DNA of 64,000 bases, from the NCBI RefSeq assembly GCF_026652115.1, contig NZ_JAPPSQ010000005.1, positions 124,001-188,000 of the forward strand. The letters are read 5' to 3'. The first letter of the stretch is position 1. Each line of letters begins with the position of its first letter. This stretch comes from Algoriphagus sp. PAP.12 (lineage in GTDB: Bacteria; Bacteroidota; Bacteroidia; Cytophagales; Cyclobacteriaceae). The notes under the pieces were generated by a model. It was given only the letters and a program-made list of their open reading frames with translations. It ran no database searches and had not been told where the DNA came from. A program made the translations under genes and the position numbers. Positions 34,783 through 42,967 of this stretch are shown one piece after another.

Positions 34783-35904
34783 TTAACCCCCTCTCCCCCA
34801 TTTTTCTTCCATACCAGCTATTTCAGCTTCGGTTTTCACTTTGTTTTTGCGATTGGTCTTTTCCTTTTGAAGATTGGTTGCATAAAAATGGGTTCCTTGA
34901 AAATAGTCCACACGAGCTTCTGATTCCCCTTTGGCAAAAGTCCATTTTTCACCTTTGAACAATTTCACTTTTTCCTCATGAAGCTCTAATAGTTCATCAT
35001 AGGGCCCACGGCTTGAAATCAATTTGACGAAAATTGGAGCAGTTTCAATGGCAATAAAAAGAAGCATTATAAACGTATTTGCAAGCGCCATAGCGGAACT
35101 CTCCTCTGTCAATGAAGCCAAACCATCCATTCTTGCCGCCAAGCCATCAAACCCTTCAATCCCAGGTTGCTGCTTTTCAAATTCTGCCTGACGCAAAGCC
35201 ATAAATTCTCGGATTTGAGCCTCTAATGTATCTACCCGAATCTGGTTTCTCACTTTCAATTCATCCAAGGCTATTTGGGCCGCATCCAGTTGTTGTTCTT
35301 TCTTTTTTGCATTGGTCCCTAAACCTACAATTCCACTCGTCCCAGCAGTTTTTTCTCCAAATCGTTCTGCATCGTATTCTTTCTGAAGTTGATCTCTATA
35401 GGCTTCTGCATTTGAAACTTCTGATTTCAATGAATCGATTCTCCCTTCTAATTCTTGAATCTCTGGAAATCCTTTAGCCAAATTCGCTTTGGACTGAGCG
35501 ATAAACTCAGTTTTTTTCTCATCAAGCTTACGATTGATTTCTCTCTCAAACATCTTCAATTCTAATGGCTTTGAAATCACAAGCGCTAGTAATACTGCCA
35601 AAACCAATCTTGGAATTGCCAACTTCCATTCAGCCCAAGAGTTTTCCTTTTTTCGCATACTGGAAACAATGAACCTATCTAAATTGAAGATCATCAAGCC
35701 CCATAGCAGTCCGAAGCTTATGGCAGGCCAAATGGATTGGAAAACTGTATAAATCGCATAGCCCGAGGCCAATGCTGCTAAGATGCCAGTAAAAAAAACC
35801 GTAGCCCCTATTCCAATGTATTTATTTGAATCAGTGGGAGTTCTCTTCAAAATTGAGAAATTGGCACCACTACAAAACCAGAAAAACTGAGTAAGTTGTT
35901 GCAT
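34783..35904 (-). CDS. DUF4407 membrane protein
   Basis: A 373-residue protein with four predicted TM segments: two near 30-75 (ATVFFTGILAALASGYA and the next), one near 95-115 and one near 275-295. A long Glu/Lys/Gln-rich coiled coil lies between them (about 118-260). The N-terminal CSGAN and GLMIFNLDRFIVSSMRK match DUF4407. The fold suggests a periplasmic or cytoplasmic coiled-coil stalk; no function is established. It stands alone on the minus strand upstream of the toxin pair. Confidence 0.85.
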   Translation of the reverse strand: MQQLTQFFWFCSGANFSILKRTPTDSNKYIGIGATVFFTGILAALASGYAIYTVFQSIWPAISFGLLWGLMIFNLDRFIVSSMRKKENSWAEWKLAIPRLVLAVLLALVISKPLELKMFEREINRKLDEKKTEFIAQSKANLAKGFPEIQELEGRIDSLKSEVSNAEAYRDQLQKEYDAERFGEKTAGTSGIVGLGTNAKKKEQQLDAAQIALDELKVRNQIRVDTLEAQIREFMALRQAEFEKQQPGIEGFDGLAARMDGLASLTEESSAMALANTFIMLLFIAIETAPIFVKLISSRGPYDELLELHEEKVKLFKGEKWTFAKGESEARVDYFQGTHFYATNLQKEKTNRKNKVKTEAEIAGMEEKWGRGG

Positions 35905-36149
35905 AAGTAGGATGATTGAATGGATTCGTATATAAAACGCTAAAATCCTTCCAAAAGTGAGAATTACTTCTGACTGGGGACATACTCAGTTCATTTAGGG
36001 ACAAAAACCTCTTTTTTTGGGATGTTCAGGGGTGTTTTAGACTTTTCAAGTTTCTTCTAGGTCATTTTCATAATCTGTTCACCCTGTACGTATTCGATCA
36101 ATTTGTGAACGGTTTTGAAGCTGTGTTTTTTGGACGTATGTTTAGGAAT

Positions 36150-36812
36150 ATGAAGAAGCCCTATAACCTCCTATTGATTGCGATTTGCCTATTTTTTGGA
36201 AGCCAAATCAGTATCGCTCAGACTGTCCCTTTTGAAAATGAAGTCAAAGAAATTTCAGCTAGAATTGATGAAGCTGGATGGGAACCTGGCGAAACGGTTT
36301 TCACAGGAAGCTCTAGTGTAAGAATGTGGAAAAGTTTGGAGGCTGAGTTTCCAAATTATGACGTATTAAATACCGGGTTCGGTGGCTCTAAAGCTTCTGA
36401 CCTCGAAAAACACCTATTCCCTCTGGTTTTGAGATTTGAGCCAAAAAAAGTATTCATTTATGAAGGTGATAATGACCTTTGGGCAGATGTAGCGGTAGCC
36501 GACATTATGGAATCTTTGGACAATATCGTTTCCAGAATTTTGATCGCCAACCCTCATACGGAAGTCAATCTAATCAGTGCAAAGCCTAGCCCAAGCCGCT
36601 GGAGCAAGAAGCAAAATTATTTGATATTGAATGATCTAATGAGACAATATGCCCAGACTCATGAAGGAGTTGGATATGTTTCAGTATGGGAAGCACTGCT
36701 TGACTCGAATGGCAACCCTCGCCCAGAACTTTACATTCAAGATCAATTGCATTTAAACGAAGATGGGTACAAACTTTGGTCGGCAGAGTTCAAACCTTTC
36801 ATGCAGGATTAA
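36150..36812 (+). CDS. Secreted SGNH/GDSL hydrolase
   Basis: The start is taken as ATG 36150, giving 220 residues with a signal peptide ending SIAQ; upstream ATGs would add a non-signal tail. SGNH blocks: I in FTGSSSVRMW (Ser), II in NTGFGGSKASD (Gly), III in YEGDNDLW (Asn) and V in DQLHLNEDGY (Asp-His). These enzymes hydrolyse esters, often acetyl groups on glycans, in the periplasm or outside. Its last codons overlap the convergent barrel gene by 4 bases. Confidence 0.88.
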   Translation: MKKPYNLLLIAICLFFGSQISIAQTVPFENEVKEISARIDEAGWEPGETVFTGSSSVRMWKSLEAEFPNYDVLNTGFGGSKASDLEKHLFPLVLRFEPKKVFIYEGDNDLWADVAVADIMESLDNIVSRILIANPHTEVNLISAKPSPSRWSKKQNYLILNDLMRQYAQTHEGVGYVSVWEALLDSNGNPRPELYIQDQLHLNEDGYKLWSAEFKPFMQD

Positions 36813-37405
36813 TTTCCAGAAATCTTAAACGACAGAGCTAGTAACACTTGCTCATGGCGGATATACTGGGTACCATCGAACATTCTGTAAATATTGATTT
36901 TCTGATCATGAAATTCTCTTTCATATCGAAGATCCAAGCCGACTGGACCAATTGAAACTCCCATTCCAAATTGATACCCGAATCGTAGGTTCTTATTGTA
37001 TTCGTCTAATTCACTTGGAAGGTAATTGTCTTTGAGAGTATAATGAAAAGATGGACCTCCAAAGACTGTAATGATTTGAAAAAGCTTGATTCCTGCCAAA
37101 ATCGGTGCATCAATTCTCTGAGACTTCGCATCCAACTCTCCAGTTTCGAAGCGAGTTTCGGTAAAAACCAATTCAGGCCTGAGATAGATATCATAAGAGC
37201 TCATTTTGTAAAATACCCCCGCATGATACCCCATTCCTCCGGTTGGATCCTTCCAAATGGTTCCTGCATCTTTGAAATACTTTCCGGAAGTATTATAATT
37301 CATTCCAACTTTTACTCCCAAACCGGATCCTTGTTGTGCGAAAGTAGGGATTGAAAAGACCGTAAAAATGAAAAGGCAAAGAATTAGTAGCTGTATTTTT
37401 TTCAT
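36809..37405 (-). CDS. PorT-like outer-membrane beta-barrel protein
   Basis: A 198-residue protein with a signal peptide ending TFAQ and an 8-strand-type barrel pattern (GLGVKVGMNYN, YHAGVFYKM, LRFGYQFGMGVSIGPVGLDLRYE). It resembles the small PorT-family barrels (outer-membrane beta-barrel domain) very common in Bacteroidota. A specific role is not evident. It converges with the SGNH hydrolase gene. Confidence 0.8.
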   Translation of the reverse strand: MKKIQLLILCLFIFTVFSIPTFAQQGSGLGVKVGMNYNTSGKYFKDAGTIWKDPTGGMGYHAGVFYKMSSYDIYLRPELVFTETRFETGELDAKSQRIDAPILAGIKLFQIITVFGGPSFHYTLKDNYLPSELDEYNKNLRFGYQFGMGVSIGPVGLDLRYEREFHDQKINIYRMFDGTQYIRHEQVLLALSFKISGN

Positions 37406-37580
37406 TGATCAAGCATTTAATGAAACTTGGAGGAACTAATAATCGAATCTTAACCAATCTAATCCTTCAAAAACCACGTATCTAAACCTAGAATTCAAAA
37501 CAGTTCTCGAACTGATGGGTTATATTTTCAGTTTCAAATACGAGACCAATTTTCGCATATAAGATAAATTTCTGTAAATC

Positions 37581-38696
37581 ATGCATTTGTCACCTAAACC
37601 ATATACGATGATGTTGAGCCTATTTCTCGGCCTTTTTATGGCCTGCAGCTCACCTTCCGAACAAAATTCGGAAATTGAGTTAAGCCCCAGTGATTCAGAA
37701 AAAATGGAAGCTTTCTCGGGAAAAACAGAACAAGCAACCTTTGCAGGTGGATGTTTCTGGTGCGTAGAAGCTCCTTTTGAGGATGTAGATGGAGTAATAA
37801 CTGTGATATCAGGATATGCCGGAGGAAAAGAAAAAAATCCAACCTATGGTGAGGTTAGTTCAGGAAAAACCTCACATCGAGAATCTGTTCAGATCACCTA
37901 TGATCCCGAAGTAATCAGCTATTCAGAATTGGTGGATATTTTCTGGCAGACATTTGATCCGACGGATGTTGGTGGTTCTTTTTATGACAGAGGATCACAA
38001 TACGAATCTGCTATCTTTTACATGGATTCTGAGCAAAAAAAGGTAGCTGAAGAATCCAAAAAAAGACTGGATAATTCAGGAAGATTTGATAAACCAATAG
38101 CTACTCCAATTATTAAATTCACCACTTTCTATCCAGCTGAGGAATATCATCAGGATTATTATAAGAAAAACCCAACCGATTATTATTCCTACAGAAAAGG
38201 AAGTGGACGTGATGATTTCATCAAAAAACATTGGCCTGAACTATCCGCAAAAGAATATCCAGCCAAATCGAAATCAGAATTGAAAAGTGAACTAACAGAA
38301 CTGCAGTGGGAAGTCACTATGGAGGATGCAACAGAATATGCCTTCCAAAATGAATACAATGGCAATAAGGAAGAAGGCATTTATGTCTGTATAGTCTCCG
38401 GAGCTCCATTATTTAGTTCTACTGATAAATATGAATCTGGGTCAGGATGGCCTAGCTTCACCAAACCAATTGATCCAAGAGCTCTTGACAAACCTGTGGA
38501 TAACTCCTTGGGAATGATGCGTGTAGAAGTTCGTAGTAAGTTTGGAAATAGTCATTTGGGACACGTATTCTATGATGGCCCAGCTCCGACCGGATTGAGA
38601 TATTGTATGAATTCTGCTGCAATGAAATTTATCCCTAAATCTGAAATGGAAGAGAAAGGCTATGGGGATTATTTATGGCTAATAGAAGACAAATAA
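37581..38696 (+). CDS. msrAB: Exported MsrA-MsrB fusion, methionine sulfoxide reductase
   Basis: A 371-residue lipoprotein-type protein (leader ends LFMACSS; start 37581, or ATG 37608 which gives a tighter signal). The MsrA domain (about 50-205) has the catalytic GGCFWC with Cys 58, and EEYHQDYY later. The MsrB domain (about 225-365) has SGSGWPSF and catalytic Cys 342 in RYCMNS. The usual CxxC zinc pair is not intact: the first site reads YVCIVSGAPLFSS with one Cys. This therefore looks like a zinc-free MsrB. It repairs both S- and R-forms of Met sulfoxide in envelope proteins after oxidative damage. Confidence 0.95.
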   Translation: MHLSPKPYTMMLSLFLGLFMACSSPSEQNSEIELSPSDSEKMEAFSGKTEQATFAGGCFWCVEAPFEDVDGVITVISGYAGGKEKNPTYGEVSSGKTSHRESVQITYDPEVISYSELVDIFWQTFDPTDVGGSFYDRGSQYESAIFYMDSEQKKVAEESKKRLDNSGRFDKPIATPIIKFTTFYPAEEYHQDYYKKNPTDYYSYRKGSGRDDFIKKHWPELSAKEYPAKSKSELKSELTELQWEVTMEDATEYAFQNEYNGNKEEGIYVCIVSGAPLFSSTDKYESGSGWPSFTKPIDPRALDKPVDNSLGMMRVEVRSKFGNSHLGHVFYDGPAPTGLRYCMNSAAMKFIPKSEMEEKGYGDYLWLIEDK

Positions 38697-38728
38697 ACTC
38701 AGAATACTTAAATCCATTCTGAATAAGT

Positions 38729-38758
38729 AAAGGAAAGCACAATTGCTTTCCTTTTTTT
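38729..38758 (+). terminator. Terminator of msrAB
   Basis: Stem AGGAAAGCA/TGCTTTCCT with a 4-base loop, flanked by AA and followed by a 6-T run, 33 bases after the msrAB stop. Confidence 0.9.
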
Positions 38759-38839
38759 ATGTTTAGGCTCATTCAAATCAATTAAAACCACTAATTTAAA
38801 GTTCTCAATTGCAAACCCCTTTTATTTTCTATCGCATTA

Positions 38840-39223
38840 ATGGCAAATTTTGAGCTTTTGATTGTGGATGATGATCCCAGCTTTTTGTTTCTTCATGAAG
38901 TTTTAGCCAAGAAATCAGGGTTCCATGACTCTCCTCAAAAGTTTGAAGACGGAGAAGAAGTGGTTGATTTTTTAAATAAAAAGGAAAGCAAAAATTATCT
39001 ACTTTTCTTAGACATTTACATGAAACAGATGGATGGATGGGGGGTGCTCAACTTTATCGAAAAACAAAACAAACCTGACAAAATCAAAGTAATCTTGATC
39101 AGTTCATCTATCAATAGTGAGGATAAAAACAGAGCTTTGGATTATTCCAGTGTGATTGAGTATATAGAGAAACCATTGCTTTTGGAATACCTAGAAATAT
39201 TGAAGGAACAGGTGCTTTTTTGA
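38840..39223 (+). CDS. Single-domain response regulator (CheY-like)
   Basis: A 127-residue receiver domain with acidic pocket DDDPS (about 10-14), phospho-acceptor Asp 58 in LFLDIYM, Ser-Ser-Ser switch (about 88-90) and Lys 111 in EYIEKPL. No output domain and no kinase next to it. Such short receivers are common in Cytophagales, either as phosphate shuttles or in motility/stress circuits. Partner unknown. Confidence 0.9.
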   Translation: MANFELLIVDDDPSFLFLHEVLAKKSGFHDSPQKFEDGEEVVDFLNKKESKNYLLFLDIYMKQMDGWGVLNFIEKQNKPDKIKVILISSSINSEDKNRALDYSSVIEYIEKPLLLEYLEILKEQVLF

Positions 39224-39313
39224 TTACTTCTATTTCTTTAGGCTCAAAATAATTACAAGCGCGAATATTTTACTTCCCACAACTGTTTATATTTAACTGA
39301 AAATTTAGATAAG

Positions 39314-39721
39314 ATGAAAAAATTCGCCTGGATCTTTGGTACCGTTTTGATTGTTGTCCTTGCTGGAATCTTTTGGTATAAATTCTATTTTGTATTTGGG
39401 GAAGGAGTCAAAGCAGGTTCATTGAACTACTTTGTAAAAAAAGGAATCGTATTTAAAACTTATGAAGGAAGAGTGGTCCAGGAAGGATTCCAAAGTCCAA
39501 CAGCAGGTGGCCTACAAAGCAACGAGTTTAGATTTAGTGTGGTAGATGAGGAAGTAGCAGGAAAGCTAGAAAGAGCCTCGGGGAGATTTGTAGAGCTACG
39601 ATATAAAGAATATAACGGAATGCTCCCATGGAGAGGAACTAGCAACTTTGTGGTCACAGAGGTCTTAACGATAAAGGACGAAGCCTCCTCTGGTGACTCC
39701 GCCCTTCCATATGATCAGTAG
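39314..39721 (+). CDS. Conserved membrane-anchored protein of unknown function
   Basis: A 135-residue protein with one N-terminal TM segment (about 5-24) and a small beta-rich domain containing GIVFKTYEGRVVQEGF, RFSVVDEEVAGKLE and VELRYKEYNGMLPWRG. Similar Bacteroidota proteins are sometimes labelled 6-phosphogluconate dehydrogenase. That name is wrong here: there is no Rossmann motif and it is far too short. It has its own -7-like TATATTTA at 39288-39295. Function unknown; the barrel-like beta pattern hints at a binding role at the inner membrane. Confidence 0.7.
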   Translation: MKKFAWIFGTVLIVVLAGIFWYKFYFVFGEGVKAGSLNYFVKKGIVFKTYEGRVVQEGFQSPTAGGLQSNEFRFSVVDEEVAGKLERASGRFVELRYKEYNGMLPWRGTSNFVVTEVLTIKDEASSGDSALPYDQ

Positions 39722-39724
39722 GAC

Positions 39725-40150
39725 TTATTTCGTCCAATAATCAACTACTGTCACTTTATCCAAATGTGGTCCTAAGACTTCACCAAAAGCCTTGTGGGCG
39801 GGATGAGGCAAATAAATAGCTCTATCTTCTTCCGAATAAAATGTCAAAGTGAAGGCATGAGTCAAGCCTTGATTTAGTCCTTCAGGGCTATTGTTGGTTC
39901 CCCATTCAAATCCTTTGATCTCAGGTATTTCATTTGGCAAATTCTCAAAAGCAGCTACAACTTTGTCGATATCTTCTTGAGTAGCAGATTCTTTAAAACC
40001 AAACAAAACGACGTGTCTTAAGACGGAGTCAGGTGTTTCTTCCATAATTTTTTCTTCAATAATAGTTTCAGTGACAACTTCTTTCTCCTCTTGATTTGGA
40101 GAGCAAGAAAAAAGGATAAGCGCAAGAAAGTAAAAAGGGATTTTTTTCAT
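39725..40150 (-). CDS. Dabb-domain (stress-responsive alpha/beta barrel) lipoprotein
   Basis: The start is set at ATG 40148-40150 (141 residues) because it gives a clean lipobox (LILFSC, Cys 13); the in-frame upstream codons form a non-signal tail. The Dabb domain (about 48-141) has VLRHVVLFGFKESAT and THAFTLTFYSEEDRAIYLPHPAH. The conserved His after YLPH is typical. Dabb proteins form small ferredoxin-like dimers with varied roles. Envelope location is indicated; the substrate is not known. Confidence 0.85.
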   Translation of the reverse strand: MKKIPFYFLALILFSCSPNQEEKEVVTETIIEEKIMEETPDSVLRHVVLFGFKESATQEDIDKVVAAFENLPNEIPEIKGFEWGTNNSPEGLNQGLTHAFTLTFYSEEDRAIYLPHPAHKAFGEVLGPHLDKVTVVDYWTK

Positions 40151-40284
40151 GTTTAAATAAGGTTTGCGGTGGTTTGAATGTACGGAATCCCTCATAATTT
40201 AGAAAAAGAATTCTAATGGATGGATAAATCAAATTAGGATTGTATATTCAACGAAATAAAAGTAGATAAACTATATTTTAAATA

Positions 40285-41466
40285 ATGAATTTCAACCAAC
40301 ACCCACTTGCCTACTTCCTAGGTTTCTTATCGACAGGAATTCTTCTTTACTCCTGCTCTGAATCTGACACCTCCATTAAATCGGATCAAAGTAGTGGAAA
40401 CTATCACATTGAGAAAATAGACTCTTTTGAAGTAAATAACCTGACACGGGTAATCATTAGGGATTACTCACCTGAAGAAAAAAAATATCTAGGGTATGCC
40501 ATGGTGGAAGATGATTTTCTAGAAATATCTGAGGAAGGGGAAATTCTAAAAAGAGCACATAAAAAGGGGGAAGGTCTCGGACTTTATGGCAATTGGAACC
40601 CTATTGGAATGGGTTTTGGACCAAGCGGAATGAGAATTGCAGAATTGCCTTTTTCCATTTTGGCCTACAATCGAGATTTCGAAGAAATTTATCGTCAGAG
40701 AATCCAATCTCCTCTTCCTATTCGAGGTTTTGGTCCTATGGGCAGAACCGAATATTATCAAAATCAGGATAGCACCTATTTTTTGGTAGGACCTAGTAAT
40801 TACCTATCTGCACACTACTTGATTCATAATGAGGAAGGGAGAGATACGCTTACTAACTTTTACTCAATCAACATCCAGTCAGGCGACATGAAATCCGTCC
40901 TTCCATACCGAGAGGAGTCCATATATAAACAAACTCTAGATATCTATCCAGAACTGATGACCAAAAGCTTTGTGGTAGATCATGAGACAAATGAATTATT
41001 GGTACTTCACGGATTGGAGAATAAAATAGAGGTTTATTCTTTGCCTTCCTTGGACTTCAAAGAAAGTATTCCTATCGACCATTCAGAGTTTTTGGAGTAT
41101 TCTCCAGTTCCAATCGGAATAAACTCCAATGATGATAGACTTACTGCATTACGCCTCATGTCCGGAAGAAATCAAAACCTGATTCAGATCGACAAAGACT
41201 TATTTTTGATCAAATATTTTACAGGCGTAACTGAAGGGCAGTTTAATACAAGAAGAGGTCAAGATGCCATCTATTCTCCCGCAAATGACACCAAAGAGCA
41301 AAAAATCCTTCTAATTTCTGGAAGGAAGCAAGTTGCGGAATTAGAATCCATTCCAGGAAGTATCTTATTTGGACTTGGAGATGGCAAATTTTTGGTAGTA
41401 GAACCAGAAAATACCGAAATTGAGGAAGAGGTAACTCGCTTTTCTATCTACCAAGTTCAAAACTAA
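40285..41466 (+). CDS. Lipoprotein of 393 residues, probable beta-propeller (DUF4221/TolB-like)
   Basis: A lipoprotein with Cys about residue 24 (LLYSC). The rest is beta-rich with repeated short strands (RAHKKGEGLG, GMGFGPSG, RTEYYQNQD), like 6-bladed propeller proteins common in Algoriphagus-type genomes. I assign it to no firm family. It is separated by 4 bases from the following dehydrogenase gene, so they are co-transcribed, though they act in different compartments. Confidence 0.6.
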   Translation: MNFNQHPLAYFLGFLSTGILLYSCSESDTSIKSDQSSGNYHIEKIDSFEVNNLTRVIIRDYSPEEKKYLGYAMVEDDFLEISEEGEILKRAHKKGEGLGLYGNWNPIGMGFGPSGMRIAELPFSILAYNRDFEEIYRQRIQSPLPIRGFGPMGRTEYYQNQDSTYFLVGPSNYLSAHYLIHNEEGRDTLTNFYSINIQSGDMKSVLPYREESIYKQTLDIYPELMTKSFVVDHETNELLVLHGLENKIEVYSLPSLDFKESIPIDHSEFLEYSPVPIGINSNDDRLTALRLMSGRNQNLIQIDKDLFLIKYFTGVTEGQFNTRRGQDAIYSPANDTKEQKILLISGRKQVAELESIPGSILFGLGDGKFLVVEPENTEIEEEVTRFSIYQVQN

Positions 41467-41470
41467 GCCT

Positions 41471-42460
41471 ATGCGAATAGCTTTTTATAGCGCAAAATCA
41501 TACGACAGAGACAGCTTCAATCTTTTTGAAAATCAATTCGGACATCAAATCACCTTTTTCGAGGCCAAGCTAGACAAAGACTCTACTTCCTTAGCTGAAG
41601 AGCACGAAGTCGTTTGTGCATTTGTCAATGACATCCTAGACAAGCACGTTCTCAAAAAGCTTAAAACACGTGGTGTCAGGCTAATTGCACTGAGATGTGC
41701 TGGATACAACCAAGTGGACTTGGATGCCGCCAAAGAATTGGGACTCCCAGTAGTACGAGTACCAGTTTACAGTCCTGAGGCAGTTGCAGAGCATGCATTT
41801 GCTTTACTCCTAACCCTAAGTAGAAAAACGCACAAAGCCTATAACCGGGTCCGTGAATCTAATTTCTCCCTGGAAGGATTAACAGGTTTCAACCTCCACG
41901 GAAAAACATTTGGAGTGATAGGAACAGGTGCCATTGGAAGAGCTTTTTGTAAGATAGCCTTGGGTTTTGGAGGGAAAGTACTAGCCTATGACTTATTTGA
42001 AAATAAGGAAATGAAAAAACTGGGAATCCAGTATCATGGAATCAATGAGTTATTCTCAAAATCAGACATTATTTCTCTCCATTGTCCTTTGACCCCTGAG
42101 ACAAAGCATCTAGTTAACGGAGATGCAATCCAGCACATGAAGGAGGGAGTTGCCTTAATCAACACCTCACGAGGAGCTTTAATAGAAACCAAATCAGTTA
42201 TTAAAGCTTTAATAAGCAGAAAAATCGGTTATCTGGGAATTGATGTTTATGAGCAAGAGGAAGATTTATTCTTCAAAAATCTCTCTGAGCAGATCCTACC
42301 AGATGAGCAGATCTCCAGACTAATGACTTTTCCAAATGTCCTAATTACAGGGCACCAAGCTTTCCTGACAAAAGAGGCCTTGGGTCAAATCGCCCAAACA
42401 ACTTTAAATAACATCTCAGAATTTGAGGATGGCAAAAAACTTACCAATGAAATAGGGTAA
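41471..42460 (+). CDS. ldhA: D-2-hydroxyacid dehydrogenase, D-lactate dehydrogenase type
   Basis: A 329-residue NAD-dependent enzyme with the Rossmann GTGAIGRAF (about 150-158). Catalytic residues are Arg in INTSRGALIE (about 234), Glu in GIDVYEQEEDLF (about 263) and His in TGHQAF (about 295). The sequence resembles fermentative D-lactate dehydrogenase (pyruvate + NADH to D-lactate). It ends at a good bidirectional terminator facing the cold-shock operon. The gene symbol is given for the family; substrate specificity is inferred from EQEEDLFF. Confidence 0.88.
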   Translation: MRIAFYSAKSYDRDSFNLFENQFGHQITFFEAKLDKDSTSLAEEHEVVCAFVNDILDKHVLKKLKTRGVRLIALRCAGYNQVDLDAAKELGLPVVRVPVYSPEAVAEHAFALLLTLSRKTHKAYNRVRESNFSLEGLTGFNLHGKTFGVIGTGAIGRAFCKIALGFGGKVLAYDLFENKEMKKLGIQYHGINELFSKSDIISLHCPLTPETKHLVNGDAIQHMKEGVALINTSRGALIETKSVIKALISRKIGYLGIDVYEQEEDLFFKNLSEQILPDEQISRLMTFPNVLITGHQAFLTKEALGQIAQTTLNNISEFEDGKKLTNEIG

Positions 42461-42462
42461 AA

Positions 42463-42494
42463 AAAATCCCCGGGCTTGAGGGCCCAGGGATTTT
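42463..42494. terminator. Bidirectional terminator between ldhA and the cold-shock operon
   Basis: A 13-position stem with one mismatch (AAAATCCC/GGGATTTT plus GGGC/GCCC) has A and T runs on both sides. It serves both convergent transcription units. Confidence 0.85.
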
Positions 42495-42513
42495 ACCATT
42501 AAAAGTATAGTGA

Positions 42514-42708
42514 TTATCCTACCACTTTCACTTTAGTAGCATTAACACCTTTTTTTCCTTGAACTACGTCATAGGTTACTTTGTCATTTTCACGGATTTC
42601 GTCGATAAGACCTGAGATATGTACAAATACATCTTCTGTACCGTCTGCTGGTGTGATAAATCCGAAACCTTTGGTAGTGTTAAAGAATTTTACTGTTCCT
42701 TCATTCAT
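42514..42708 (-). CDS. cspA: Cold-shock protein
   Basis: A 64-residue single-stranded nucleic-acid-binding protein with RNP1 (KGFGFI) and RNP2 (VFVHI) exactly as in the CspA family. It melts RNA secondary structure in the cold. It is the last gene of a four-gene minus-strand operon with a small basic protein, a DEAD-box helicase and a fatty-acid desaturase. Confidence 0.95.
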   Translation of the reverse strand: MNEGTVKFFNTTKGFGFITPADGTEDVFVHISGLIDEIRENDKVTYDVVQGKKGVNATKVKVVG

Positions 42709-42710
42709 GA

Positions 42711-42959
42711 TTACTCTTTGTTACTGTGTTGTTTGTTATTGAATTTTTGATTTTTTGATTTATTTGTTGGAGGGACCTCTTCTTCAGGTGGAGTTTCGGT
42801 TATGTTACCAAATCTATCTACATAAGCCATCATATCTTCCAGATCCCCGCTTTTTGGCTGCTCTTTTCTAGCCAGTTTTTTTTCTAATTTTTCCTTTTGT
42901 TTTCTTTTCTTAAGTTCTGCTTTTTGTTTTTTAATAAATGCGTTTTGATTTTTTGACAT
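42711..42959 (-). CDS. Small Lys/Glu-rich protein between helicase and CspA genes
   Basis: An 82-residue hydrophilic protein. The first half is a charged helix (about 8-35, mostly Lys, Glu and Arg); the second half contains [20 protein letters not shown] and a Lys/Asn-rich tail. No known catalytic motif. It lies 2 bases from cspA and 8 from the helicase gene, so it is part of the same operon. A role in RNA or ribosome binding together with the helicase is plausible, but unproven. Confidence 0.8.
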   Translation of the reverse strand: MSKNQNAFIKKQKAELKKRKQKEKLEKKLARKEQPKSGDLEDMMAYVDRFGNITETPPEEEVPPTNKSKNQKFNNKQHSNKE

Positions 42960-42967
42960 ATAGTTTT

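Noticed and set aside
39314-39721. 6-phosphogluconate dehydrogenase as a name for the 135-residue protein
   Set aside because: No Rossmann motif, wrong length and a membrane anchor; the name is a database artefact for look-alikes.
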